Source: Paludibacteraceae bacterium
Lineage (GTDB): Bacteria; Bacteroidota; Bacteroidia; Bacteroidales; Paludibacteraceae
Assembly: GCA_017451525.1 (NCBI GenBank)
Contig: JAFTOD010000005.1
Coordinates: 1 to 64,000, forward strand
Direction: 5' to 3'
Length of the DNA: 64,000 bases
Shown: positions 30,860 through 41,188 of the stretch, piece after piece
Numbering within the stretch: position 1 is the first letter of the stretch
Layout of the letters: every line of letters begins with the position of its first letter
Notes under the pieces: model-generated
Seen by the model: the letters and a program-made list of their open reading frames with translations, nothing else
What the model was told of the DNA's origin: nothing
Database searches by the model: none
Translations under genes and position numbers: made by a program

Positions 30860-31405
30860 TTACTCAGCAGCCTCAGTTGCCTCTGCTTCAGCGGCAGCAG
30901 CCTCTTGAGCAGCCTCTACTGCAGCAGCAGCGAGTGCATCAGCAGCCTCTTGGCGTTTTTTAGCTACCTCAGCAGCCTTAGCCTTGTTGGTCTCTACTTC
31001 TTGAGCGAACAATGCTTTTGCAGCAGCAGCTTTCTTGTCTGCCTCTGCTTGGCTAATCTTACCATTCTTAGCATCCTTTTGCGCTTTCCAAGCGTCGAAA
31101 CGCTTTTGAGCCTCTTCAGCAGAGAATGCACCCTTAGCTACACCACCATTCAAGTGCTTCATGAGCATAACGCCCTCACCAGAGAGGATGTTGCGAACAG
31201 TGTCAGTAGGTTGAGCACCTACGTTTACCCAATACAAAGCGCGATCAAATTTGAGATCTACCTTAGCAGGGTTGCTGTTTGGGTTGTAAGAGCCAATACG
31301 CTCAATGTACTTGCCATCACGTGGCGAGCGGCTGTCAGCTACTACGATGTGGTAGTAAGCGTAGTCTTTGTGACCATGACGAGCCAAACGAATTTTTGTT
31401 GCCAT
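30860..31405 (-). CDS. rpsP: 30S ribosomal protein S16 with long C-terminal extension
   Basis: 181 residues. The first roughly 80 are canonical S16 ([55 protein letters not shown]). The rest is a Lys/Ala/Glu-rich helical extension ending [12 protein letters not shown], as seen in many Bacteroidetes S16 proteins. Monocistronic here, with promoter at 31500-31531 and a strong terminator. Confidence 0.96.
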   Translation of the reverse strand: MATKIRLARHGHKDYAYYHIVVADSRSPRDGKYIERIGSYNPNSNPAKVDLKFDRALYWVNVGAQPTDTVRNILSGEGVMLMKHLNGGVAKGAFSAEEAQKRFDAWKAQKDAKNGKISQAEADKKAAAAKALFAQEVETNKAKAAEVAKKRQEAADALAAAAVEAAQEAAAAEAEATEAAE

Positions 31406-31499
31406 TTGTTTTTGTTTATTTGTGAGCTACAACTGCACGAGTTGCTTGCTCGGGTTAATAATAAAATAATAATGGTATGCTTTTTTCACGAAAAAGCGT

Positions 31500-31531
31500 G
31501 CAAAGTTACAACATTTATTTGAATCAAGCAA
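31500..31531 (-). promoter_or_regulatory. Promoter of rpsP
   Basis: Minus-strand TTG (31531-31529), 20-nt spacer, TAACTTTGC (31508-31500). The leader to the rpsP ATG is about 90 nt. The 300 bp between rpsP and tRNA-Met hold only this promoter and the divergent tRNA promoter. Confidence 0.75.
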
Positions 31532-31641
31532 ATCTTTTGTCAAAAAACTCTATTTTTCTGCTTTTAAGGAGGTAAAAAGGGGTAGAAATTTGCAAAAAAG
31601 GACTTATCTTTGACAAAAATATCAAAAAAATGGTTGAAAAT

Positions 31642-31673
31642 TTGGTCAAATCAAATAATTATTGTACCTTTGC
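31642..31673 (+). promoter_or_regulatory. Promoter of tRNA-Met
   Basis: TTG at 31642-31644, 20-nt spacer, TACCTTTGC at 31665-31673. Confidence 0.75.
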
Positions 31674-31707
31674 AGCCGCTTTTGAAAAGAACATATCTTT
31701 CGAGCAT

Positions 31708-31781
31708 GGCGGGATAGCTCAGCTGGTTAGAGCGCATGATTCATAATCATGAGGTCCCCAGTTCAATCCTGGGTCCCGCTA
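31708..31781 (+). tRNA. tRNA-Met (anticodon CAT)
   Basis: A 74-nt cloverleaf: acceptor GGCGGGA/TCCCGCT (first pair G-U), D arm AGCTCAGCTGGTTAGAGC, anticodon stem CATGA/TCATG around loop TTCATAA (CAT), T arm CCCAGTTCAATCCTGGG, discriminator A. The initiator feature of three G-C pairs in the anticodon stem is absent, so it is elongator Met or the lysidine-modified tRNA-Ile2; these cannot be separated by eye. Confidence 0.93.
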
Positions 31782-31792
31782 CAACAGAAAAG

Positions 31793-31831
31793 TCAGACAC
31801 TCAAGGATTAACCTAAGTGCCTGATTTTTTT
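31793..31831 (+). terminator. Terminator of tRNA-Met
   Basis: TCAGACACT pairs with AGTGCCTGA (one mismatch) around AAGGATTAACCT, followed by seven T residues. Confidence 0.8.
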
Positions 31832-31938
31832 GTTATACTCCCCATAAAACCTAGCACATTTTTCGTTTATTTTTAATCATATAAAAGATAACGTAGGGTT
31901 ATCCCTATGGTTTTCCTTGCTTTTTAACCGCTATATCC

Positions 31939-31982
31939 TACGTATATCTTACGTATATGGTACGTATATCATACGTAATTGA
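31939..31982. repeat. 11-bp-period TACGT array, copy 2
   Basis: Four units: TACGTATATCT, TACGTATATGG, TACGTATATCA and TACGTAATTGA, preceded by TATATCC. Flanks match copy 1 at 19394-19448 (TTTTCCTTGCTTTTTAACC upstream, AATTGATAAGG downstream). It lies about 240 bp before the gyrB promoter. Confidence 0.85.
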
Positions 31983-32198
31983 TAAGGGATTAGTAAAGGG
32001 GTAATAAAAGGAGAATAAGAGGGGAATAAGAGAGGTATAAGGAGAAAATAGAGAAATCTATATGGAAAAAAAGAGGATAAAAAAATGCGTTTTAAGGCAA
32101 TAGCAGTGTTTGCGAAAAAAGAAAGAAAAGAGCCATTTGCCTGAAAGCGCGTTTTTCTTCGATTTAAGCGCATTTCGCAATAAATCAGCATAAAGGTA
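31983..32198. other. Purine-rich gap without a gene
   Basis: This stretch between the array and the gyrB promoter is rich in AAGGAGAATAAGAGGGG-like purine words and has no supportable gene. Short frames across it have no start or composition typical of coding sequence. Confidence 0.6.
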
Positions 32199-32230
32199 TT
32201 GCACAAATCAAAAAAAAGTGGTAACTTTGC
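32199..32230 (+). promoter_or_regulatory. Promoter of the gyrB operon
   Basis: TTG at 32199-32201, 20-nt spacer, TAACTTTGC at 32222-32230. It drives a likely seven-gene transcript ending at the terminator at 40990. Confidence 0.75.
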
Positions 32231-34419
<2,189 letters not shown>

Positions 34420-34438
34420 TTTAGTTTAGTGTTTAGAG

Positions 34439-34978
34439 ATGAAGGTGACCGTATATTGTAGTGCGAAAGATAGAATACCCGAGGAGTATTTAGCTCTCGG
34501 TGATGTACTGGGTCAGTGGATTGCCGAGGCAGGGCATACCTTGGTGTATGGCGGTGCTACAGGTGGACTGATGACACGCGTGAGTAATGCGGTGAAAGCA
34601 GGTGGTGGTATAGTAGAAGGAGTGATTCCGCAACGTATCATCCAAGCCAAACGAATGGCAGACAACTGCGATGTGCTATACACGGTGGCAAACATGAACG
34701 AACGTAAGCAAAAAATGAAAGAATTGGCTGATTGTTTCGTTTGCCTACCCGGTAGTTATGGCACGCTGGATGAGATGATGGACGTGGTGGCAAGTGGTAC
34801 AGTGGATGAACACCGCAAGCCGATTTTCGTACTAAACTACCAGGGCTTCTATGAAGGATTGAAACTGCAAATTGAGCATATGCGCCAATTGGCATTTCTT
34901 CCACAGCAAGAGCAATATGCACCGCAATTCGTGGATACAATAGAAGAATTGTTAGACGCTTTGCAGCGTCTTGTTTAG
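34439..34978 (+). CDS. LOG-family (TIGR00730) nucleotide phosphoribohydrolase-like protein
   Basis: 179 residues, Rossmann-like: MKVTVYCSAKDRIPEEY, LVYGGATGGLMTRVSNAV, then MNERKQKMKELADCFVCLPG. The family's PGGxGTxxE motif, which hydrolyses nucleoside 5'-monophosphates to base and ribose 5-phosphate, appears as PGSYGTLDE, with Ser in place of the second Gly. The general nucleotide pocket looks intact. Its stop codon lies inside the 7-bp tandem word at 34973-34993. Second gene of the gyrB operon. Confidence 0.88.
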   Translation: MKVTVYCSAKDRIPEEYLALGDVLGQWIAEAGHTLVYGGATGGLMTRVSNAVKAGGGIVEGVIPQRIIQAKRMADNCDVLYTVANMNERKQKMKELADCFVCLPGSYGTLDEMMDVVASGTVDEHRKPIFVLNYQGFYEGLKLQIEHMRQLAFLPQQEQYAPQFVDTIEELLDALQRLV

Positions 34979-34993
34979 AGTTTAAAGTTTATA
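34973..34993. repeat. Three 7-bp units GTTTARA between operon genes
   Basis: GTTTAGA, GTTTAAA, GTTTATA in tandem, including the stop codon of the LOG gene and ending 3 bp before the next ATG. A related TTTAGTTTAGTGTTTAGAG fills the gyrB-LOG spacer at 34420-34438. Confidence 0.75.
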
Positions 34994-34996
34994 GAC

Positions 34997-36076
34997 ATGA
35001 AAATGATGAATACCAAAGCATTTGAACAATGGTTGCAAGAGCAAGCACAACTGATGGTGCGCTACCGACAAGTGGAGAAAAGCGAGATACTTGCAGAGTA
35101 TAACACATTGAAGAAAGTAGTGGAATCGGCTGATTTTCAAGCCAAGAAAAAAGAATTGACTACTACTCGCTATGAAGATACCCAAGAAAGTAAAAAGATG
35201 GCGAGATATAAACAGTTGAAATGGAACTCAACTGTAATACTCTACAACCTGCTGAAGAAAGAAGCATGGAAAGAGAAAGCAGAAGTGGCAGAGTACTTGG
35301 AATTGGCAGAACAAGTGAAAGTACCAGAGTTTCAACAAACGAATGCGTTTTGGAAGAATAAAAAACGCTGGTTTACCACCCCTGAAAGCCAACAAGAGAA
35401 ACGATATGATGCATTGGTAAAGCATGCGGATATTGTTTTCTATTTCCAACATACGGAGCAAGAAATTGCTAATTTGGAGGCTTATAAGATGGCGTGGGCT
35501 GCTGAATTTGAGACTGCACCATTGTCCGACGTATGGCAAACAGGTTTCCTCTATCCAAGCAAAGAGTTGAAAGCTAATCATTCGCATGTAAACGAGTTGC
35601 AAGCTTATACCCAAGGTAGAAATACCCAAGTTGCTAACCGTGTGCTGAGTATTCAGACAAAGAAAGAGAAAACCACAGCCCCTGCTTGGCATCCAACCAA
35701 AGGTATGATTATGCACCCATTTGCATATACAAGTGATGTGTGGCATACAGCCGAAGCGGTTGCGCCAAAGGCAGGTGTGTTACAAGCGAAGGTGCATCTC
35801 TCAGGCAAAGCTAAACACGTGGTTTGTTTGACTACTGCAGGAGCAAAAAAGTCATTGCATATATTGCCTGCTGATAAGCAAGTGAAAGATGCTATTTACA
35901 CCCTCGTTTGGAATGAAAAAGAGGTAGTGAACTATGTAAATGATGTGGAAGTTGCGCGTAGCAAGAACCCATTAGCAGGCGAAGCATTGCATCTACTGAT
36001 GCGTAGCTATTTACCTGATAATGTGAAGGGTACTGGCAAGATGGAGATTGATTGGATACGCATTTATCAAAATTAA
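34997..36076 (+). CDS. Coiled-coil protein with C-terminal GH16-like lectin domain
   Basis: 359 residues without signal peptide. Residues 1-165 are charged, helical and probably coiled-coil (EQWLQEQAQLMVRYRQ, EILAEYNTLKKVVESADFQA). The C-terminal roughly 190 residues look like a concanavalin-type beta sandwich of the GH16 kind (W-Q-T-G-F, NELQAYTQGRN, and the closing GKMEIDWIRIYQN that matches the IDYIRVYQ end of true GH16 enzymes). The catalytic ExDxxE motif is absent, so it is probably non-catalytic and possibly a cytoplasmic carbohydrate or structural protein. Known only as hypothetical to me. Third gene of the gyrB operon. Confidence 0.7.
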   Translation: MKMMNTKAFEQWLQEQAQLMVRYRQVEKSEILAEYNTLKKVVESADFQAKKKELTTTRYEDTQESKKMARYKQLKWNSTVILYNLLKKEAWKEKAEVAEYLELAEQVKVPEFQQTNAFWKNKKRWFTTPESQQEKRYDALVKHADIVFYFQHTEQEIANLEAYKMAWAAEFETAPLSDVWQTGFLYPSKELKANHSHVNELQAYTQGRNTQVANRVLSIQTKKEKTTAPAWHPTKGMIMHPFAYTSDVWHTAEAVAPKAGVLQAKVHLSGKAKHVVCLTTAGAKKSLHILPADKQVKDAIYTLVWNEKEVVNYVNDVEVARSKNPLAGEALHLLMRSYLPDNVKGTGKMEIDWIRIYQN

Positions 36077-36117
36077 TCAGGAATCCGGAGACCGGAATCC
36101 ATAATTGTGAACAAACT

Positions 36118-36930
36118 ATGTTTCTCATTGCAGGACCTTGTGCTATAGAAAGCCGTGATATCGTAATGCATACCGCCGAAACACTGAAGCAGGTATGTGA
36201 GCGATTGGGAATCACGCTATATTTCAAGTCTTCATACGATAAAGCCAACCGCACGAGTATGTCGGAGCGTGGTGTGGGTATGGAAGAGGGATTGAAAATC
36301 TTACAAGAAGTTAAATCTACTTTCCAACTGCCTATTCTGACCGATGTGCACGAGTCGTGGCAATGCGCACCCGTAGCAGAGGTGGCAGATGTATTGCAGA
36401 TTCCTGCATTCTTATCGCGCCAAACCGACTTGCTCGTAGCTGCAGCAAAGACAGGCAGAGTGGTGAACGTGAAGAAAGGTCAGTTTATGGCTCCATGGGA
36501 TATGCGTGGTGCGATAGCCAAGATAGAGGCTTCCATACCTAACAATGCTACCCTATCTTACACCACACTACACCACACTACACCTCACATTTGGCTCACC
36601 GAACGTGGTTCGAGTTTTGGCTACGGCAACCTCATCGTGGACATGACCTCGCTCGTGAAAATGCGCGAGTATGGTTATCCTGTGGTATTTGATGCTACCC
36701 ATTCTGTGCAACAACCTAGCAATCAAGCGGGCGTGACGGGTGGCAATCGCGAGATGGTGCCACATCTGATTCGTGCTGCCGTAGCGGTGGGAGTAGATGG
36801 GTTGTTCCTTGAAGTACATCCTCAGCCAGAGAAAGCCATCTCTGATGCTGCGAACCAAGTGCACCTAAGCGACGTAGAGACAATACTCAAACAAGCATTG
36901 GCTATTGATCAATTGGTTAGAAACGCTTAA
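36118..36930 (+). CDS. kdsA: 3-deoxy-8-phosphooctulonate (KDO-8-P) synthase
   Basis: Condenses arabinose 5-phosphate with PEP to make KDO-8-P for lipopolysaccharide. 270 residues: MFLIAGPCAIESRD at the start, FKSSYDKANRTSMSERG (substrate loop), LTDVHESWQ, LSRQTDLLVAAA, VNVKKGQFMAP, ERGSSFGYGNLIVDM and FDATHSVQQP. A 10-bp word repeated three times (36559-36588) adds an unusual YTTLHHTTPHIW before the ERG motif, about a dozen extra residues compared with what I expect. Start at ATG 36118, because the family begins close to the IAGPC strand. It lies directly before kdsD. Confidence 0.93.
   Translation: MFLIAGPCAIESRDIVMHTAETLKQVCERLGITLYFKSSYDKANRTSMSERGVGMEEGLKILQEVKSTFQLPILTDVHESWQCAPVAEVADVLQIPAFLSRQTDLLVAAAKTGRVVNVKKGQFMAPWDMRGAIAKIEASIPNNATLSYTTLHHTTPHIWLTERGSSFGYGNLIVDMTSLVKMREYGYPVVFDATHSVQQPSNQAGVTGGNREMVPHLIRAAVAVGVDGLFLEVHPQPEKAISDAANQVHLSDVETILKQALAIDQLVRNA
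36559..36588. repeat. Three 10-bp units TACACCACAC inside kdsA
   Basis: TACACCACAC, TACACCACAC, TACACCTCAC in tandem. Thirty bases keep the frame and encode a His/Thr-rich insertion. Gain or loss of one unit would shift the frame. Confidence 0.85.
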
Positions 36931-36965
36931 TTATACCATTAGAATTTTTTAAATTCTTTATTGAA

Positions 36966-37922
36966 ATGTACGCAATAAGAGCAAAACAAATATTCGAGGA
37001 AGAGATTCGCGAACTAGAGAAATTAAAAAACAGCATTGATAGCCACTTCAACCAAGTCGTTGAGGTACTATATCATTGCCAAGGTAAAGTGGTGATGATG
37101 GGCATTGGTAAGACGGGTATCATTGCCCACAAGATGGCAGCATCCTTTGCTTCCACTGGCACACCATCCATCTTCGTAAATGCTGCAGAGGCGGTGCACG
37201 GCGACCTCGGTATGATTAATGCTAACGATGTAGCTATACTAGTGAGCAATAGTGGTTCGACCAACGAGATATTGAATATTATTGACCCACTTCATCGTTT
37301 AGGGTGCACCATCATCGCTATGACGGGCAACATGGATTCTCCTCTAGCCCAGCGATCTGATTATGCACTATCTATCCATGTGGATACCGAAGCATGTCCT
37401 TTGGGCATAGCCCCTACCACATCCACCACAGCCACACTGCTGATGGGTGATGCTCTGATGGTGTGCCTGATGGAGATGCGCCAATTCAAAGCCGAAGATT
37501 TTGCGTTGTACCACCCTGGTGGCGCATTAGGGCGCAAATTGCTCGGCCGCGTACATCGAGTGATGACCACCGATGTACCTCGCGTAACTGCAGATGCATC
37601 CTTCCGCGATGTAGTTTGTGAGATGTCTGACAAACATCTAGGAATGACTATGGTTTATGACCATCTGCCACAAGGCAACTGCCTAGGTATCATCACCGAC
37701 GGCGACATCCGCCGCGCAATACAAAAGTATAACGATGTACATATCACCGCAGCAGACATCATGACCCCATCCTACAAACGTATTGCCAAGGAAGCCCTCC
37801 TTACTGATGCACTCGCCATTATGGATACCTATAATATCACCACGCTAGCCGTAACTGAAACGACAACTTCTACCGACATCATAGGCATCATATCTATCCA
37901 CCACATCATCGATTTCAACTAA
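36966..37922 (+). CDS. kdsD: D-arabinose 5-phosphate isomerase (KpsF/GutQ family)
   Basis: 318 residues: N-terminal SIS sugar-isomerase domain (about 30-165; VMMGIGKTGIIAHKMAASFA, LVSNSGSTNEI, ALMVCLMEMRQF, YHPGGALGRKLL), then two CBS domains (about 200-318; VMTTDVPRVTADASFRDVV, IMTPSYKRIAKEALLTDALA). Converts ribulose 5-phosphate to arabinose 5-phosphate, the substrate of KdsA encoded just upstream; together they supply KDO. Confidence 0.95.
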   Translation: MYAIRAKQIFEEEIRELEKLKNSIDSHFNQVVEVLYHCQGKVVMMGIGKTGIIAHKMAASFASTGTPSIFVNAAEAVHGDLGMINANDVAILVSNSGSTNEILNIIDPLHRLGCTIIAMTGNMDSPLAQRSDYALSIHVDTEACPLGIAPTTSTTATLLMGDALMVCLMEMRQFKAEDFALYHPGGALGRKLLGRVHRVMTTDVPRVTADASFRDVVCEMSDKHLGMTMVYDHLPQGNCLGIITDGDIRRAIQKYNDVHITAADIMTPSYKRIAKEALLTDALAIMDTYNITTLAVTETTTSTDIIGIISIHHIIDFN

Positions 37923-37941
37923 ACTACGCTACACCACACAC

Positions 37942-38940
37942 ATGATCATTCACTTACCTAAAAATACGACGCGCGCTCGCGCACAAGAGTATGCCGATGG
38001 CATAGGGGCATTGTGCTTGGAGCAACCCGAACACTTTGTTCTAATCACCAACCACTCCATAAAGCAGTTGCCCGATTCGCTCAAGCATATAGCACTACAG
38101 CATTGGACTTTCGACACCGACATGCAACTCTCCTCACGCCAATATATCGCTGATACACAATGTATTACTATCGGCGACACCTATATTGGAGGCGACGGCA
38201 AAAACCAACTCATGATAGCTGGTCCATGCGCAGTAGAGAGTCGTGAACAAATCGAACAATCGTGCCAAATGCTCAAGCAACAGGGTATTCGCGTGCTACG
38301 TGCTGGCTGTTACAAGCCTCGCACCTCGCCATATACCTTCCGAGGATTGGGCGAAGATGGACTGAAGCTCCTTGCCGAGATGCGCGATACATACGGACTA
38401 TTGATTGCTACAGAGATGCGCGATGCCACCCATGCTGACAAAGTAGTGGAATACGCAGATATTGTGCAAGTGGGAGCCAAAGCTATGTATGACCATGGTC
38501 TGCTGACCGCAGCCGGACAATCGGGCAAACCAGTGATTCTCAAACGCGGTTTTGGTTCTACACTCCAAGAATTGGTTAATTGTGCCGATTTCATCATGAG
38601 TTGCGGCAACGACCAAGTCATCCTATGCGAACGCGGCATCCGTTCGTTTGAAACCAACACACGCTTCACACTCGACCTGTGTGGCGTAGCATGGCTCAAA
38701 CAGCATTGCAATCTGCCTATCATCCTCGACCCTAGCCATGCTATGGGCTATGCCTATGGCATCGCCGACCTAGCACGAGCTTGTACTGCTATGGGCATCG
38801 ATGGCTTACTCATCGAGACACATCCCAACCCTGATCTCGCACAAAGCGACGCTCCTCAACAACTAGACCATCAACAGTTTGTCGACATGTATGCATCGTT
38901 GCAACCTATCGCACAAGCAGTTGGTAAAACATTAGTATAA
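37942..38940 (+). CDS. aroF: 3-deoxy-7-phosphoheptulonate (DAHP) synthase, class I beta type
   Basis: 332 residues. A roughly 70-residue N-terminal ferredoxin-like regulatory domain precedes the TIM-barrel: LMIAGPCAVESREQIEQS, VLRAGCYKPRTSPYTFRGLG, QVGAKAMYDHGLL, PVILKRGFGSTLQEL, CERGIRSFETNTRFTLDL, PIILDPSHAMGYAYG, GLLIETHPNPDLAQSD. It joins PEP and erythrose 4-phosphate, the first step to aromatic amino acids. It belongs to the same superfamily as KdsA, encoded two genes upstream. The spacer before it contains CTACACCACACA, the word repeated in kdsA. Confidence 0.94.
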   Translation: MIIHLPKNTTRARAQEYADGIGALCLEQPEHFVLITNHSIKQLPDSLKHIALQHWTFDTDMQLSSRQYIADTQCITIGDTYIGGDGKNQLMIAGPCAVESREQIEQSCQMLKQQGIRVLRAGCYKPRTSPYTFRGLGEDGLKLLAEMRDTYGLLIATEMRDATHADKVVEYADIVQVGAKAMYDHGLLTAAGQSGKPVILKRGFGSTLQELVNCADFIMSCGNDQVILCERGIRSFETNTRFTLDLCGVAWLKQHCNLPIILDPSHAMGYAYGIADLARACTAMGIDGLLIETHPNPDLAQSDAPQQLDHQQFVDMYASLQPIAQAVGKTLV

Positions 38941-38955
38941 ATAACTATTCTACAT

Positions 38956-40911
38956 ATGAAACAAGAAAAAATTCAACTTCCCGAAAATGCTTCTCGCCCT
39001 CTCAAACCGGGCGAGAAGTACGAACCGATTCTCAAACCCAACCAAGAGTATCCCGAGATCACGCCTTATAGCGTCATCATGGGTGTTATCATGGCTGTCA
39101 TTTTCTCGGCTGCCGCAGCGTATCTTGGTCTCAAAGTGGGTCAAGTCTTCGAAGCAGCTATCCCTATCGCTATCATCGCTGTAGGCCTCTCTTCAGCTAT
39201 GAAGCGCAAGAACGCCCTTGGCGAGAATGTGATTATCCAATCCATCGGTGCCTCCAGCGGTGTCATCGTAGCAGGTGCCATCTTCACCTTGCCAGCGCTA
39301 TATATCTTGCAGGCCAAATACCCCGATATCACCGTCACTTTCATGCAAGTCTTCCTATCATCCTTGCTAGGCGGTTGCCTTGGTATCCTCTTTCTTATTC
39401 CTTTCCGCAAGTACTTCGTACAAGAGAAGCACGGCGAATACCCTTTCCCTGAAGCCACAGCTACCACACAGGTACTCGTTTCGGGCGAACAAGGTGGCAA
39501 CCAAGCCAAACCCCTCATCTGGGCAGCAGGTATTGGTGGTCTCTACGACTTCGCCGTTTCCACTTTTGGACTTTGGACTGAGAGTTTGAGCACCCGCATG
39601 TTGGGTTGGGGCGAAGCATTGGCTGCAAAGTTCAAACTGGTCTTCTCTATCAACACTTCTGCAGCAGTGCTTGGTCTGGGCTATATCATTGGTTTGAAGT
39701 ACGCAGCGGTTATCTGCGCGGGCTCATTTTTCATCTGGTGGGTACTCCTTCCATTGCTCGGCAGTATCCCTGGCATGGCGGAAGTGGACCCACAAACGAT
39801 GTTCGTGGACTATGGTCGCAATATCGGTATCGGTGCCATCGCTATGGCAGGTCTGATTGGGATTGTCAAGAGTTGGGGTGTCATCAAGTCCGCAGTCGGA
39901 TTGGCTGGCAAAGAACTCGGTGGCAAGGGTAAAGCAGTCATCACCGCCTCTCTCCGCACCGAGAAGGACCTGAGCATGAAGTTCGTGGTTATCGCGATTG
40001 CTGTAGCGCTCGTGATCACTCTTGTCTTCTTCTGGCTCGGCGTACTCGGCAATTTCTGGCAAGCACTCGTGGCTTTCCTTGTGGTAGCTGTCATTGCTTT
40101 CCTCTTTACTACGGTCGCTGCCAACGCTATCGCTATCGTGGGTAGCAACCCTGTCAGCGGTATGACCCTCATGACCCTTATTATCGCTTCCGTAGTCTTC
40201 GTGGCTATCGGTATGAAGGGCTCCAGCGGTATGGTCGGAGCGATGGTTATTGGTGGTGTCGTTTGTACCGCACTCGCTATGGCTGGTGGCTTCATCACCG
40301 ACCTCAAAATCGGTTACTGGATTGGTACTACCCCACGCAAACAAGAGACTTGGAAGTTCCTCGGCACGCTGGTTAGTGCTGCTACTGTGGGTGGTGTGAT
40401 GATTATCCTGAACAAGACCTATGGTTTTGTAGGCGAGAACGCACTCGTAGCACCTCAAGCCAACGCGATGGCTGCGGTCATCGAACCATTGATGAGCGGT
40501 CAAGGTGCACCATGGATGCTCTATTTCGCAGGTGCTGCTTTGGCATTGATTCTCAACTTCATGGGCGTACCTGTCTTGGCGTTTGCTTTGGGTATGTTCA
40601 TCCCATTGAGCTTGAATACCCCATTGCTCGTAGGTGGTGCTATCTCATGGTTCGTTAGCCGCAAGCGCGAGAAAGATGGCGAGAAAGCCGAAGAGTTGGC
40701 TCAAGCTCGCAACGAGAAGGGCACTTTGATTGCTTCTGGTTTCATCGCTGGTGGAGCGTTGATGGGTGTAGTTAGTGCGTTGATTAAGTTCTGTGGCGTA
40801 GAGTGTTACTTAGGCGCTTGGGCAGCAAGCAACGGCGCCGCCCTCGTCGGCGTAGCCGCATATATCGCGCTGATTGTGTACTTCATTTGCGCCAGCAAGA
40901 AAACCAAATAA
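38956..40911 (+). CDS. OPT-family oligopeptide transporter
   Basis: 651 residues with about 15-16 hydrophobic helices. The family start EITPYSVIMGVIMAVIFSAA (AAAYLGLKVGQVFEAAIP follows), then GENVIIQSIGASSGVIVAGA and HGEYPFPEATATTQVLVSGE, are diagnostic of the bacterial OPT (TIGR00733) group, which takes up peptides or metal-chelate compounds using the proton gradient. Last gene of the gyrB operon, ending in the terminator at 40990-41016. Confidence 0.93.
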   Translation: MKQEKIQLPENASRPLKPGEKYEPILKPNQEYPEITPYSVIMGVIMAVIFSAAAAYLGLKVGQVFEAAIPIAIIAVGLSSAMKRKNALGENVIIQSIGASSGVIVAGAIFTLPALYILQAKYPDITVTFMQVFLSSLLGGCLGILFLIPFRKYFVQEKHGEYPFPEATATTQVLVSGEQGGNQAKPLIWAAGIGGLYDFAVSTFGLWTESLSTRMLGWGEALAAKFKLVFSINTSAAVLGLGYIIGLKYAAVICAGSFFIWWVLLPLLGSIPGMAEVDPQTMFVDYGRNIGIGAIAMAGLIGIVKSWGVIKSAVGLAGKELGGKGKAVITASLRTEKDLSMKFVVIAIAVALVITLVFFWLGVLGNFWQALVAFLVVAVIAFLFTTVAANAIAIVGSNPVSGMTLMTLIIASVVFVAIGMKGSSGMVGAMVIGGVVCTALAMAGGFITDLKIGYWIGTTPRKQETWKFLGTLVSAATVGGVMIILNKTYGFVGENALVAPQANAMAAVIEPLMSGQGAPWMLYFAGAALALILNFMGVPVLAFALGMFIPLSLNTPLLVGGAISWFVSRKREKDGEKAEELAQARNEKGTLIASGFIAGGALMGVVSALIKFCGVECYLGAWAASNGAALVGVAAYIALIVYFICASKKTK

Positions 40912-40927
40912 GCTTATCGCGCAATAA

Positions 40928-40981
40928 AAGAGTTTCAATGTTCCACGCGCTAAAGCGCTGTTTCAGAAATAGCAAACTCTT
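40928..40981 (+). other. Structured element in the 3' untranslated region
   Basis: AAGAGTTT (40928-40935) pairs with AAACTCTT (40974-40981), enclosing a smaller hairpin GCGC-TAAA-GCGC (40947-40958). It lies between the OPT stop codon and the terminator and could be a processed 3' RNA or a stability element. Confidence 0.45.
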
Positions 40982-40989
40982 CTTTCAAC

Positions 40990-41016
40990 AGCCGCAGGCA
41001 TTCCCTGCGGCTTTTT
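40990..41016 (+). terminator. Terminator of the gyrB-OPT operon
   Basis: AGCCGCAGG, CATTC, CCTGCGGCT (9-bp stem) followed by TTTT. Confidence 0.88.
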
Positions 41017-41059
41017 GCTACCTATATTTTACAATTCGTGGAGTTTAGACGAAAATATT

Positions 41060-41090
41060 TTGTAATGTCAAAAAAAAATAGTACCTTTGT
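41060..41090 (+). promoter_or_regulatory. Promoter of fba
   Basis: TTG at 41060-41062, 19-nt spacer, TACCTTTGT at 41082-41090. The transcript would start with a small hairpin (GTCGCC-GTTTC-GGCGAC) and has a leader of about 90 nt. Confidence 0.7.
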
Positions 41091-41188
41091 CGCCGTTTCG
41101 GCGACGACATAACAAAAGAGTTGTCTATTCGTAGCTTTAAAACCGTTAAAACAATTAAAACTTTTTAAACAATAAATTTATTACAATT

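Noticed and set aside
36052..36117. Upstream TTG extension of kdsA
   Set aside because: It overlaps the end of the preceding gene and adds 22 residues before a start that already matches the family.
39724..40503. Long minus-strand frame rich in His, Asp and Ser
   Set aside because: Antisense to the OPT transporter; composition is that of a complemented membrane-protein gene.
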